Shown in pieces: positions 15,386-23,462 of a stretch of DNA of 64,000 nucleotides (position 1 is its first letter; the number at the start of each line of letters is the position of its first letter). The DNA comes from JAFAGX01 sp035623335 (GTDB taxonomy: Bacteria > Acidobacteriota > Terriglobia > Terriglobales > Acidobacteriaceae). The DNA lies in the NCBI GenBank assembly GCA_035623335.1, contig DASPTQ010000289.1, forward strand, positions 8,759 to 72,758. Reading direction: 5' to 3'. Made by a program: the position numbers and the translations under genes. Under the pieces are notes generated by a model. It saw only the letters and a list, made by a program, of their open reading frames with translations, was not told where the DNA came from and ran no database searches.

Positions 15386-16915
15386 CTGCGATCTAGGTTT
15401 CGAAGCGCGTTGATCGCTGCACTGCTCGGGTTCCAGGTTGCAGTGTGCCTGGCTCAGAATTCGCCGAAAGTCTCCCTGGATACCAACCCAACCATCTTCG
15501 CCGTGTTGACCGCGATCAACGCTTGCGGTTATGACACCGAACTCAGTGTTTCCGACCCGCTGCGCTCGGAAATTCGTGAGGAAGTTGCCAAGGCCACTGA
15601 GACTTCCGTCCAAGCCAAAGAAGAAACCGATATTCTGTGCAACTATTATCACGAGCACGCACAACCGGATCCCTCGAGGACACTGGCGCAGTATGTCTCG
15701 CTGGCCCTGTTCATGGATGCTCCTCCGAGTTTTACCCTGAAGGTCAAAGATACGGACTTGCCTCCGGATGCAATGCAAGTCGTGGGCGTCGTACCCACCC
15801 TCCAAAAGTTCTATGAGGCCGTGGGGCTCGCCCAGATCTGGGCACGTCACGAGCTAGCCTATGCGTCCCTGACCGCCCGCTACCACGAGCCGCTTTCCAA
15901 GGTGCTCTTTGATACCGAGATCTATTTGAAGCTGCCCTCCGCCGGGTATTTAGGGCACAGCTTTTCCGTCTATCTCGACCCTATGGGAGCTCCCGACCAG
16001 ACCAATGCTCGCAATTACGGATCCGATTACTACGTGGTAATCTCGCCAGGAGTGGCGTCCACCCTTAAGATGGAGCAGATTCGTCATACCTATCTCCACT
16101 ATCTGCTCGACCCGCTTGCGATGAAGTATTTTCTTCTCATCGAGGGTCTGAAGCCCTTGCTCGACCAGGTCAAGAAGGCGCCCATGGATGAGAGCTTCAA
16201 AGAGGACATTTCACTGCTGGTCACCGAATCCTTCATTCGTGCGATTGAAGCCAGAACGAGCAGCACGGACAAAATCTCCGAGGCGGAACGGGAAGCGGCT
16301 GTCCAGCGCGACGTCGAGCAGGGTTATGTATTAACGGCTTACTTCTACGATGCCTTGTTGCAGTTTGAAAAGAGTCCGACCGGCCTGCGCAACGCCTATA
16401 GCGATATGATCGGGCGGATCGACCTTCATAAGGAGCAGAAGCGCGCGTCCAACGTGCGATTCGCGACGCGAGCGGATCCTGAGCTGGTGCGGTTCTCACA
16501 GCCGGCCCACCCGAAATTACTGGTCACAGCCGAGCAACGACTCTCCGCCGGAGATGCGGAGAGCGCCAAGAAGCTTGCGCAGCAGGCGCTCGATACCAAG
16601 ACCGAGGACCCGGGCCGCGCCCTGTTCATTCTCGCGCAAGTGGCGACGATGAACCGTGACATGCAGGGGGCACGTCATTATTTCGAGCAGGCCTTGGGCG
16701 TCGCGCAAGAACCGAAGGTGGTGGCCTGGTCGCACATCTATTTGGGGAGAATTTTGGATCTCGAGGAAGACCGAGCGGCGGCGCTCGATCATTATCGCCT
16801 GGCGCTGCGTGCCAGCGCCTCTCTGCCGGAGGCCAAGGCTGCCGCCGAGCATGGAATCGAGCAACCGTTCGAGCTTCCCATCCATCCCCAGAACGATCCG
16901 GGCAAGAGGAACTGA
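15386..16915 (+). CDS. Exported TPR-containing protein of unknown function
   Basis: A protein of about 509 residues. The start is proposed as CTG at 15386: GGAGG (15375-15379) lies 6 bases upstream, and this start gives an ideal signal peptide, MRSRFRSALIAALLGFQ then VCLAQ. A TTG at 15410 (501 residues) is the alternative but cuts off the basic n-region. The middle (residues about 100-330) is a conserved-looking alpha/beta segment of unknown fold (KMEQIRHTYLHYLLDPLA). The last 120 residues contain TPR-like helices (ARALFILAQVATMNRDMQGARHYFEQAL split by turns; HIYLGRILDLEEDRAAALDHY). Probably periplasmic. It precedes another secreted TPR protein by 52 bases. Confidence 0.75.
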   Translation: MRSRFRSALIAALLGFQVAVCLAQNSPKVSLDTNPTIFAVLTAINACGYDTELSVSDPLRSEIREEVAKATETSVQAKEETDILCNYYHEHAQPDPSRTLAQYVSLALFMDAPPSFTLKVKDTDLPPDAMQVVGVVPTLQKFYEAVGLAQIWARHELAYASLTARYHEPLSKVLFDTEIYLKLPSAGYLGHSFSVYLDPMGAPDQTNARNYGSDYYVVISPGVASTLKMEQIRHTYLHYLLDPLAMKYFLLIEGLKPLLDQVKKAPMDESFKEDISLLVTESFIRAIEARTSSTDKISEAEREAAVQRDVEQGYVLTAYFYDALLQFEKSPTGLRNAYSDMIGRIDLHKEQKRASNVRFATRADPELVRFSQPAHPKLLVTAEQRLSAGDAESAKKLAQQALDTKTEDPGRALFILAQVATMNRDMQGARHYFEQALGVAQEPKVVAWSHIYLGRILDLEEDRAAALDHYRLALRASASLPEAKAAAEHGIEQPFELPIHPQNDPGKRN

Positions 16916-16967
16916 GCGGGACTTTCGAGATTGAGGTGAGACTCGGAATCAGAAGCGAGGAGAGAGC

Positions 16968-17861
16968 ATGAAGCGAGCAGCGGTGATGTTGATCATTTTG
17001 GCTACGGCCAGTTTGGCGGTGGCCCAGACGCAGCAGCAGGCCCCCAACAAGTCGTCGCAGTCCGGCGCCCCAGGGGCGGCGCAAGCGGGCACGCCCGCTC
17101 CCGGGGGCAAGCTCCCGCCCCAGGCCAAGACGCAACCGGAGTTTGACGCCTACCAGGCCGCCATCAAGAACGCGAACGATCCCGCCGCCATGGACAAAGC
17201 GGCTGACGATTTCGCCGCGAAATTCCCCGACAGCGAGCTTCGCGTACTGCTTTATCGGGTTGCCATGCACGCCCAACAGGGCGCCAACAATGCTGAGAAG
17301 ATGTCCGAGGACGCGCAAAAGATTTTGAAGATTGACCCGGATGACCCGGAGGCCCTGATCGGGGCTGCCGAAGTCATCGCCGAACGTACCCGCGATACGG
17401 ATTTGGATAAAGACCAACGTTTGGCGGAAGCCCAGAAAGACGCGCAGCGCGCCCTGCAGACGATCGACACCGACGCTGCGATTCCGGCGGGCACACCGCA
17501 GGAAAAAATTGACGCCTACAAGGGATTCTTGCGCTCCTCCGCCTATTCCATCCTGGGAACGATTGCGTTCAACCAAAAGAATTACGTGGAAGCGGAAACA
17601 CAATTCCGCAAATCGATCGATGCTTTCCCGTCTCAGCCCGATCCGGTCGTGGTGTTGCGGCTGGCCATTGCTCTGGATAACCAGGGCAAGTACCCTGACG
17701 CTCTCAAGGAAGCGAACCGCGCCGTGGACTTGACCCAGGAGAACACCACCGCGGGAACCTTGGCACGGCGAGAACGGGATCGTTTGGTGCAGTTGACCGG
17801 GGGCGCTCCGCCCAAACCGTCAACCGGCGCGATGCAGAATCCAAACCCGCCCTCGCATTAG
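16968..17861 (+). CDS. Exported TPR-repeat protein
   Basis: A 297-residue protein with a clear signal peptide (MKRAAVMLIILATASLAVAQ), a Gln/Pro/Gly/Ala-rich linker (about 21-55), and TPR-like helix pairs from about 60 to 270. Examples are ALIGAAEVIAERTRDTDLDK and ILGTIAFNQKNYVEAETQF, followed by RLAIALDNQGKYPDALKEAN. The Pro/Asn-rich tail is short. The RBS GAGGAGAG precedes the ATG. The role is probably protein-protein scaffolding in the periplasm, and partners are unknown. Its position just upstream of rnc and two lepB genes is suggestive but not diagnostic. Confidence 0.8.
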   Translation: MKRAAVMLIILATASLAVAQTQQQAPNKSSQSGAPGAAQAGTPAPGGKLPPQAKTQPEFDAYQAAIKNANDPAAMDKAADDFAAKFPDSELRVLLYRVAMHAQQGANNAEKMSEDAQKILKIDPDDPEALIGAAEVIAERTRDTDLDKDQRLAEAQKDAQRALQTIDTDAAIPAGTPQEKIDAYKGFLRSSAYSILGTIAFNQKNYVEAETQFRKSIDAFPSQPDPVVVLRLAIALDNQGKYPDALKEANRAVDLTQENTTAGTLARRERDRLVQLTGGAPPKPSTGAMQNPNPPSH

Positions 17862-17939
17862 CCGGAAAGCTGGGGAGGCGAAAAAGGGGGGAACCTTCGA
17901 GCTCGGGCTTCGCAACCGGGCTCCGCCGGGAGAACTCCA

Positions 17940-18758
17940 GTGTGCTCACTCGCACGGACCAAATCACGGAGCATGGCCGAGCTCGAGCAGGCTCTCGGAT
18001 GGAGCTTCCTTCGGCCCGAGTTGCTGGAGCAGGCCCTAACCCATAGCTCGCAGGCTCGCGAACTCGAGGGTTCGTCGCTCGAACCCCGGCGCCGGGTCGG
18101 GGACAACGAACAACTTGAGTTCCTGGGGGATGCCGTGCTGGGCCTGATCACCACCGAGGACTTGTTTCATCGCTTTCCTCAGTTTCGGGAAGGAGAGCTG
18201 TCGAAAATGCGCGCTCACTTGGTCAGCGAAAAGCATCTTATCCAGGTGGCCCGTCGCTTGGAGCTTGGCCATTACTTACAGTTGGGACGCGGTGAGGAGA
18301 AGAGCGGCGGCCGGAGCAAGACGACCTTGCTGGTGGATGCTTTGGAAGCGATTCTCGGAGCCATTTACGTGGACGGCGGGCTCGAAAAGGTTCGGCCGGT
18401 TGTGGTCGAGCACATCATCCTTCCCGAGCTGGAGCGGATCGCGCAAGCGGGGCGAAGCTTGCCGCTGACCGACTTCAAGTCGGCCCTACAAGAACGGCTG
18501 CAAGCCTTGGGCCGTCCTCAACCGTCGTACGTTTTGGTCAAGGAGCAGGGACCTCAGCACCGCAAGACGTTCACCGTCGAAGTTCGCTTGCAGGCGGTGG
18601 GTGAGAGGAGGGATTTCGAGTTCGTGGGGCGCGCCGAGGGTCTTACCAAGAAGAATGCAGAGCAGGGTGCGGCCAGGCAGCTGCTCGAGTATTTGGGATC
18701 TTTGCCATCCGCAGCCAGCAAAAGACCGGATGGCCGGCGTGCCGCGACAGAGTTATGA
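17940..18758 (+). CDS. rnc: Ribonuclease III
   Basis: A 272-residue dsRNA endonuclease that processes rRNA precursors and structured mRNAs. The RNase III signature NEQLEFLGDAVLGL is near residue 60. A second acidic cluster (TLLVDALEAILGAIYVDGG) supplies the catalytic Glu, and a C-terminal dsRBD follows (DFKSALQERLQALGRPQPSYVL to NAEQGAARQLLEYL). The start is taken as GTG at 17940 with GGGAGA upstream. ATG at 17973 (MAELEQALGW) is also possible but has a poorly spaced SD. The stop overlaps the first lepB by 4 bases. Confidence 0.92.
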   Translation: MCSLARTKSRSMAELEQALGWSFLRPELLEQALTHSSQARELEGSSLEPRRRVGDNEQLEFLGDAVLGLITTEDLFHRFPQFREGELSKMRAHLVSEKHLIQVARRLELGHYLQLGRGEEKSGGRSKTTLLVDALEAILGAIYVDGGLEKVRPVVVEHIILPELERIAQAGRSLPLTDFKSALQERLQALGRPQPSYVLVKEQGPQHRKTFTVEVRLQAVGERRDFEFVGRAEGLTKKNAEQGAARQLLEYLGSLPSAASKRPDGRRAATEL

Positions 18759-19498
18759 GAGTCGTGAACAATCAGCCGTCGGTTTGGCTGGGTTCGGTGC
18801 AATCCCTGCTCTCCACCGTAGTCATCGCGGTATTCGTCATCACCTTTGTCGTCCAAGCTTTCCAGATCCCCTCTGAGTCCATGGAGAACACCCTGCTGAT
18901 CGGAGACTACCTCCTGGTAAATAAGCTGCGCTACGGCGGAGGTGGTATTGGGGATCACATTCTTCCCTACCGCCCTGTGGAACGGGGCGACATCGTGGTG
19001 TTCCACTATCCGGTCAATCCCCGCCAGCACTTCGTGAAACGGGTGGTCGGAGTCCCCGGTGATCGCATACGGCTGATCGAAGGAGCTGTCTATGTCCATG
19101 GAGTTCGCCTCAACGAGCCGTACGTGCATCACAGTTCCCGATTCCACGACGCCTTTCGCGATGACTTTCCCCGTCTGAATGAGACGGTTCCAGAGGTGAC
19201 CAGCAGCTGGTGGCGCGAAATGCACACCTTGGTGGATGACGGTCAACTGATCGTGCCCAAAGGGTATTACTTCGTCTTGGGCGACAATCGCGATGAGAGC
19301 CTGGACAGCCGCTACTGGGGCTTTGTCCCCCAGGAAAATATCATCGGCAGCCCGTTGCTGATCTACTGGTCGGTGCGCAGCGGCGAGGGTACGCCAGCAT
19401 CGACCGCGCCCAGTGATAAACTTTATCATTTCGCCTATGCAATCACGCACCTGTTTCAGCTTACCCGCTGGGAGCGGACGTTTCATTTGGTGTATTGA
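18755..19498 (+). CDS. lepB: Signal peptidase I, first copy
   Basis: A 247-residue membrane serine protease that removes Sec/Tat signal peptides. One N-terminal membrane segment (LLSTVVIAVFVITFVVQAF) is followed by the SxM catalytic box PSESMENTL with nucleophile Ser42. The Lys general base is in HFVKRVVGVPGDRI (Lys95), and box E is GDNRDESLDSRYWGF. Starts at ATGA overlapping rnc. The following gene is a second, diverged lepB. Confidence 0.92.
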   Translation: MRVVNNQPSVWLGSVQSLLSTVVIAVFVITFVVQAFQIPSESMENTLLIGDYLLVNKLRYGGGGIGDHILPYRPVERGDIVVFHYPVNPRQHFVKRVVGVPGDRIRLIEGAVYVHGVRLNEPYVHHSSRFHDAFRDDFPRLNETVPEVTSSWWREMHTLVDDGQLIVPKGYYFVLGDNRDESLDSRYWGFVPQENIIGSPLLIYWSVRSGEGTPASTAPSDKLYHFAYAITHLFQLTRWERTFHLVY

Positions 19499-19527
19499 GT
19501 CAACCGAATTCTCGATTGGCAAGGAAA

Positions 19528-20304
19528 ATGGCAGTGGCTAAGAAAGAAGACGCTCAGGTAGAAAAACCGCGCGAGACCACCGTTGAGTTTCTGGCCTCCC
19601 TGGCAGCGGTGCTGGTAACTGGCCTGTTCATCATCACCTTTATTGTGCAGGCGTTCGAAATTCCTTCCAGTTCGATGGAAAACACTCTGTTGATCGGCGA
19701 CCATGTGTTTGTGAATCGGGAGCAGTTCGCGCCGCCGACCCGATGGCTGGGACCAATTCTTCCCTATCGGGACATTCACCGCCAGGACATCGTGGTCTTC
19801 TTGTCGCCGGCGGAACCTGGGTTGTACGTGGTCAAGCGAATCATTGGCGCGCCCGGCGACCGCATCCACCTGCAGGACGGCGTGGTCTATCGCAACGGGG
19901 AAAAGCTGAATGAGCCTTACGTCATTCACCAGGCCGGGGGGGAAAACTACAATCCTTACCGGGATAATTTTCCTTCCGTGCTGCCCTCGGAGTACAGCAA
20001 TGTAGCCCCGGAGTGGCAGTTGACCATGAAGCAGTACATTCAGGGCGACGACCTGGTGGTCCCGCCAGACCATTATTTCGCCATGGGAGACAATCGTGAC
20101 GTCAGCTATGACAGCCGGTATTGGGGCTTCATTCCGCGGGAAAACGTCATTGGGCGGCCCATGTTTATCTATTGGTCGTTTCTAACTCCGCCCGATCAAT
20201 ATCTGCAAAAAGGTTTGGGCCAGAGATTGGGCTTTGTGGCCCACGTCGTGTTCCATTTCTTCGATGAAACTCGATGGCGGCGCACCTTCAGGATCGTTCA
20301 GTGA
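19528..20304 (+). CDS. lepB: Signal peptidase I, second copy
   Basis: A 258-residue paralogue of the preceding gene. It has a membrane segment (LAAVLVTGLFIITFIVQAF), catalytic Ser49 in PSSSMENTL, Lys103 in YVVKRIIGAPGDRI, and box E GDNRDVSYDSRYWGF. All catalytic residues are present in both copies, so both may be active, perhaps with different preproteins. The ATG at 19528 has AAGGA close upstream. A TTG at 19495 overlapping the first lepB stop is a possible longer start. Two adjacent copies probably arose by tandem duplication and then diverged. Confidence 0.9.
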   Translation: MAVAKKEDAQVEKPRETTVEFLASLAAVLVTGLFIITFIVQAFEIPSSSMENTLLIGDHVFVNREQFAPPTRWLGPILPYRDIHRQDIVVFLSPAEPGLYVVKRIIGAPGDRIHLQDGVVYRNGEKLNEPYVIHQAGGENYNPYRDNFPSVLPSEYSNVAPEWQLTMKQYIQGDDLVVPPDHYFAMGDNRDVSYDSRYWGFIPRENVIGRPMFIYWSFLTPPDQYLQKGLGQRLGFVAHVVFHFFDETRWRRTFRIVQ

Positions 20305-22820
20305 GCCTTCCTACCTCTAAGCGCGGCACTCGATGGCTGGTCGTTCTCTTGCTCCTGCCGCTGTTTCTCCTTCGGCCGGGGGCGAATCGGATGAAGACCC
20401 GCATCGTCAGTTCGATCAGCCTCGCTTTGGGGCGGCCGGTCGAAGCCGCCTCGGTGCGCCTGCGACTGCTTCCCCAGCCGGGCTTCGAGCTGGAGAATTT
20501 CGTGGTGCATGATGATCGCGCCTTTGGCGAAGAACCCATGCTCCGTGCCCAGGAAGTCACGGCGTCGTTGCGTCTCACTTCTCTGCTCCGCGGACGCCTG
20601 GAGATCGCCCGCCTCTCGCTCACCGAGCCCAGTCTCAATCTGGTGCGTACTGCGGAATCCCACTGGAATCTTGAGAGCCTGATCGAGCGGGCGGCCCGAG
20701 TATCGGTGGCTCCGACCTCCAAGTCCAGGGCGGAAAGCCGTCCCGGTTTCCCGTACATCGAGGGCAGCCGCGGACGGATTAACCTGAAGCTCGGTCCGGA
20801 AAAGAAGCCCTACGCCCTTACGGAAGCGGATTTTGCCCTGTGGCAAGAGTCGGAAAATATGTGGGGCATGCGATTCGAGGCCCGTCCCCTGCGTACCGAT
20901 TTCAACCTTACCGACACGGGCATCGTCCGCGCCAACGCCTGGTGGCAACGGGCAGCCAGTTTGCCGGGCACTCCTCTCGAAGTCAGCGTGGACTGGGAGG
21001 GAGCCCAGCTTGGGCAAGCCACCAAACTTTTGTACGGCAGCGACCAGGGCTGGAGAGGTACGATCCGAGCTTCGCTAAACCTCATGGGGACCCCGCAGAA
21101 TTCGACCCTCGTGGTGTCTGCCTCGGCGGACGACTTTCGTCGATACGATGTCTTTGGCGGCGACCAATTGCGTTTGGCAGCCCAGTGCCGCGCCCAGTAT
21201 CGTTCCGCCGACAATGCGTTCTCCGACATTAGCTGCCGCGCGCCTGTGGGAGAAGGTGTCCTTACCCTCGAGGGCAACATTGCTCATCCCTGGGCATCAC
21301 CTGCCTACGCTCTGCGATTGGTCGCCGAAAACCTGCCCAGCCAGTCTTGGCTTGCCTTGGCAAGCCATGCTAAGTCCGGTTTCCCGGCTGATCTTCGAGC
21401 CAGCGGACAGGTGGAAGGCCAGCTCCGGGGTGTGCGGAAATCCGGGGCCGCCTCTTGGGACGGCGAAGGGCAGGCCACGGGACTGCGTTTGCAAGCCGGC
21501 GACAAGGAGATCGCATTCGGGGATGTCCCTTTTGCCATTGCCTCCGCTTCCGACACTCGCGGGCGGGGACCATCGCGACCCGCCGCTCTCCCCGAAGCGC
21601 CCGAACCAGCACCTCTCGTGATCGGACCCATTCATGTGGCGATGGGCAGGCCCGTGCCCCTAACCGTCGAAGGGCTAGTCGGGCGGGAGAATTATGAGTT
21701 CACCTTCCATGGCGACGCACAACTGGAAAGGCTGTTCGAGTCAGCTCGAATGCTGCGCTTCCCTGTGCCCCCGGTGAAGGCCCAAGGGCTCGCGAAAATC
21801 GATCTTGCCCTGCGGGGTACTTGGTGGGGACCGGAGGCGCCTCGTGCAGTAGGCAAGGCGCAGCTCATCGGCGTCCGTTCTCAGGTCCGCGGCTTGAACC
21901 AGCCGCTCGACATTGTGGCGGCGAATCTCGCCCTCTCCCCCGACCAAGTGCAGGTACAACACCTGCTGGCTTCGGTCGCAGGTAGTGCATGGAGTGGATC
22001 GCTGGCGGTGGAGCGACCGTGCAGCGTGACTGCTGGGTGTCGCGCCCGTTTCGATCTGCATGCCAGTGAAATTGCCATCGAACGCATGGACCAGTTGCTA
22101 AACCCGCGGATGCGCAAGAAACCATGGTACCGGGTTCTCAGTTCTCCTGCGGATTTGCCGCCGCCTTTTCTGAGTACGGTCAATGCAGAAGGCAAACTGG
22201 CGGTCGACCGAATGGTGCTCGATCGCTTCGAAGCTCGACGGATCAAGGCCAAGGCGGAGTTGAACCAGGGCAGACTCCGGCTTTCTGATCTCGAGGCGGA
22301 GGTTTTAGGAGGCCGTCATCGTGGCGAGTGGATCGCCGATTTCATGGCCAAGCCTGCCCAGTATGAGGGGAGAGGAACGCTCGATGAGGTCGTGCTCGGC
22401 GAGCTCGGCGAGGCTATGAACGACACGTGGGTCACCGGATCGGCCAACGCGAGCTACCAAGTGAGTATCGCCGGTCTCACCTCCCAGGAATTACTCGATT
22501 CCGCAACGGGCAGCGTTCAGCTCGACGCGTCGCAGGGCGAGCTTCGCCATATCGTGCTTACCGACGGAGGCACCCCATTGCAAATGCATCGGCTTACCGC
22601 CCGGCTTCTTCTCAATAAGGGGACCTTTGAGGTCGAGGATGGCCGACTGGAAACCGCTTCGGAAATGTTCCGCATCAGTGGCACGGCATCCCTGACGCAG
22701 ATGCTGAATCTAAAACTGATCCGCGAGGGCTCCTCCGGGTTCAACATCGTGGGCCCCTTGGCTCGACCGCATGTGTCGCCCTTCGCGGCGCAGGAGACCC
22801 GAGCTGCGCTGAAGCCATGA
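20301..22820 (+). CDS. AsmA-family envelope protein
   Basis: A protein of about 839 residues with an N-terminal membrane anchor (WLVVLLLLPLFLLRPG). The N-terminal AsmA signature follows at about residues 30-130 (LALGRPVEAASVRLRLLPQP, FELENFVVHDDRAFGEEP, LTSLLRGRLEIARLSLTEPS). The C-terminal AsmA_2 region is recognisable (LNQGRLRLSDLEAEVLGGR, GSVQLDASQGELRH, DGRLETASEMFRISGTASLT). AsmA proteins are large periplasmic, possibly lipid-transporting bridge proteins. The start is GTG at 20301, overlapping the lepB stop. An ATG at 20274 would overlap lepB by 31 bases. The end overlaps the next gene (ATGA). Confidence 0.85.
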   Translation: MSLPTSKRGTRWLVVLLLLPLFLLRPGANRMKTRIVSSISLALGRPVEAASVRLRLLPQPGFELENFVVHDDRAFGEEPMLRAQEVTASLRLTSLLRGRLEIARLSLTEPSLNLVRTAESHWNLESLIERAARVSVAPTSKSRAESRPGFPYIEGSRGRINLKLGPEKKPYALTEADFALWQESENMWGMRFEARPLRTDFNLTDTGIVRANAWWQRAASLPGTPLEVSVDWEGAQLGQATKLLYGSDQGWRGTIRASLNLMGTPQNSTLVVSASADDFRRYDVFGGDQLRLAAQCRAQYRSADNAFSDISCRAPVGEGVLTLEGNIAHPWASPAYALRLVAENLPSQSWLALASHAKSGFPADLRASGQVEGQLRGVRKSGAASWDGEGQATGLRLQAGDKEIAFGDVPFAIASASDTRGRGPSRPAALPEAPEPAPLVIGPIHVAMGRPVPLTVEGLVGRENYEFTFHGDAQLERLFESARMLRFPVPPVKAQGLAKIDLALRGTWWGPEAPRAVGKAQLIGVRSQVRGLNQPLDIVAANLALSPDQVQVQHLLASVAGSAWSGSLAVERPCSVTAGCRARFDLHASEIAIERMDQLLNPRMRKKPWYRVLSSPADLPPPFLSTVNAEGKLAVDRMVLDRFEARRIKAKAELNQGRLRLSDLEAEVLGGRHRGEWIADFMAKPAQYEGRGTLDEVVLGELGEAMNDTWVTGSANASYQVSIAGLTSQELLDSATGSVQLDASQGELRHIVLTDGGTPLQMHRLTARLLLNKGTFEVEDGRLETASEMFRISGTASLTQMLNLKLIREGSSGFNIVGPLARPHVSPFAAQETRAALKP

Positions 22821-23401
22821 ATCCGCAGTTCCTGGTTCTGTTCTTCCTTCTCCCTGCTCTAACCGCTGTTCTTCCTCAGGCAGGGTCTGGTCGGAACCGA
22901 AACCCGGCCGCCGAAATGGAGCGCAAGCTCGAGCACCTTAGGAGCAACGGCAAACTGGAGCATCCCGACCCCAAACCCACGGTATTCATGGAAGAGGAAA
23001 TCAATGCTTATCTCTCCTCCGGCGAGGTCAAGTTCCCGGCAGGAGTTGAGTCGGTCAATTTCCAAGAAGAGCCCGGCATAGTTACGGCAAATCTAAAAGT
23101 GGACTTTGACAAGTTGAAGGCCAAGCGCAATTCCGGGAATCCCCTGTTACAGATTTTCACCGGGATGCATGCGATCGAGGGACGAGCTCATGCCCATGGT
23201 GCGGATGGCTCAGCCTTTGTCAACCTCGACTCTGTATCGTTAGATGGAGTCGAGATACCCCGACTGGTGCTCCAGCTCTTCGCCGACCAGTACTTGCGCC
23301 CGCAGTATCCGCAGGCGGGTCTGGATTCGCAGTTCGCCCTTCCGGCGAGAATCGACACGGTGATGGTAGGATCCCACCGGCTGACGCTTACCCAGAGTTG
23401 A
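22817..23401 (+). CDS. Small exported protein of unknown function, coupled to the AsmA gene
   Basis: A 194-residue protein with a signal peptide (FLVLFFLLPALTAVLPQAG). The mature part has a charged helical start (MERKLEHLRSNGKLE) and then mostly beta-like segments (FMEEEINAYLSSGEVKFPAGV, VDFDKLKAKRNSGNPLL, FVNLDSVSLDGVEIPRLVL). The pattern resembles lipid-binding or SMP/LEA-like envelope proteins, but no family is recognised with confidence. Translational coupling to the AsmA gene suggests the two act together at the envelope. Confidence 0.7.
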   Translation: MNPQFLVLFFLLPALTAVLPQAGSGRNRNPAAEMERKLEHLRSNGKLEHPDPKPTVFMEEEINAYLSSGEVKFPAGVESVNFQEEPGIVTANLKVDFDKLKAKRNSGNPLLQIFTGMHAIEGRAHAHGADGSAFVNLDSVSLDGVEIPRLVLQLFADQYLRPQYPQAGLDSQFALPARIDTVMVGSHRLTLTQS

Positions 23402-23406
23402 CGGCG

Positions 23407-23424
23407 AAAAAGCGGTTCTTCCGC
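23407..23424 (-). terminator. Possible intrinsic terminator for the minus-strand amidohydrolase operon
   Basis: On the minus strand, GCGG-AAGAA-CCGC is followed directly by five T. It lies about 40-55 bases past the amidohydrolase stop, in the 61-base gap between convergent genes. The stem is short (4 bp), so strength is doubtful. Confidence 0.4.
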
Positions 23425-23462
23425 CGCGACGTGGGCAATCGAACCGGGAACAGACTGTGCGG

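Noticed and set aside
16626..17603. 325-residue minus-strand open frame
   Set aside because: Antisense to the TPR proteins; low-complexity Arg/Gly composition typical of GC-rich shadow frames.
18554..19522. 322-residue minus-strand open frame
   Set aside because: Antisense to rnc and the first lepB; no motif.
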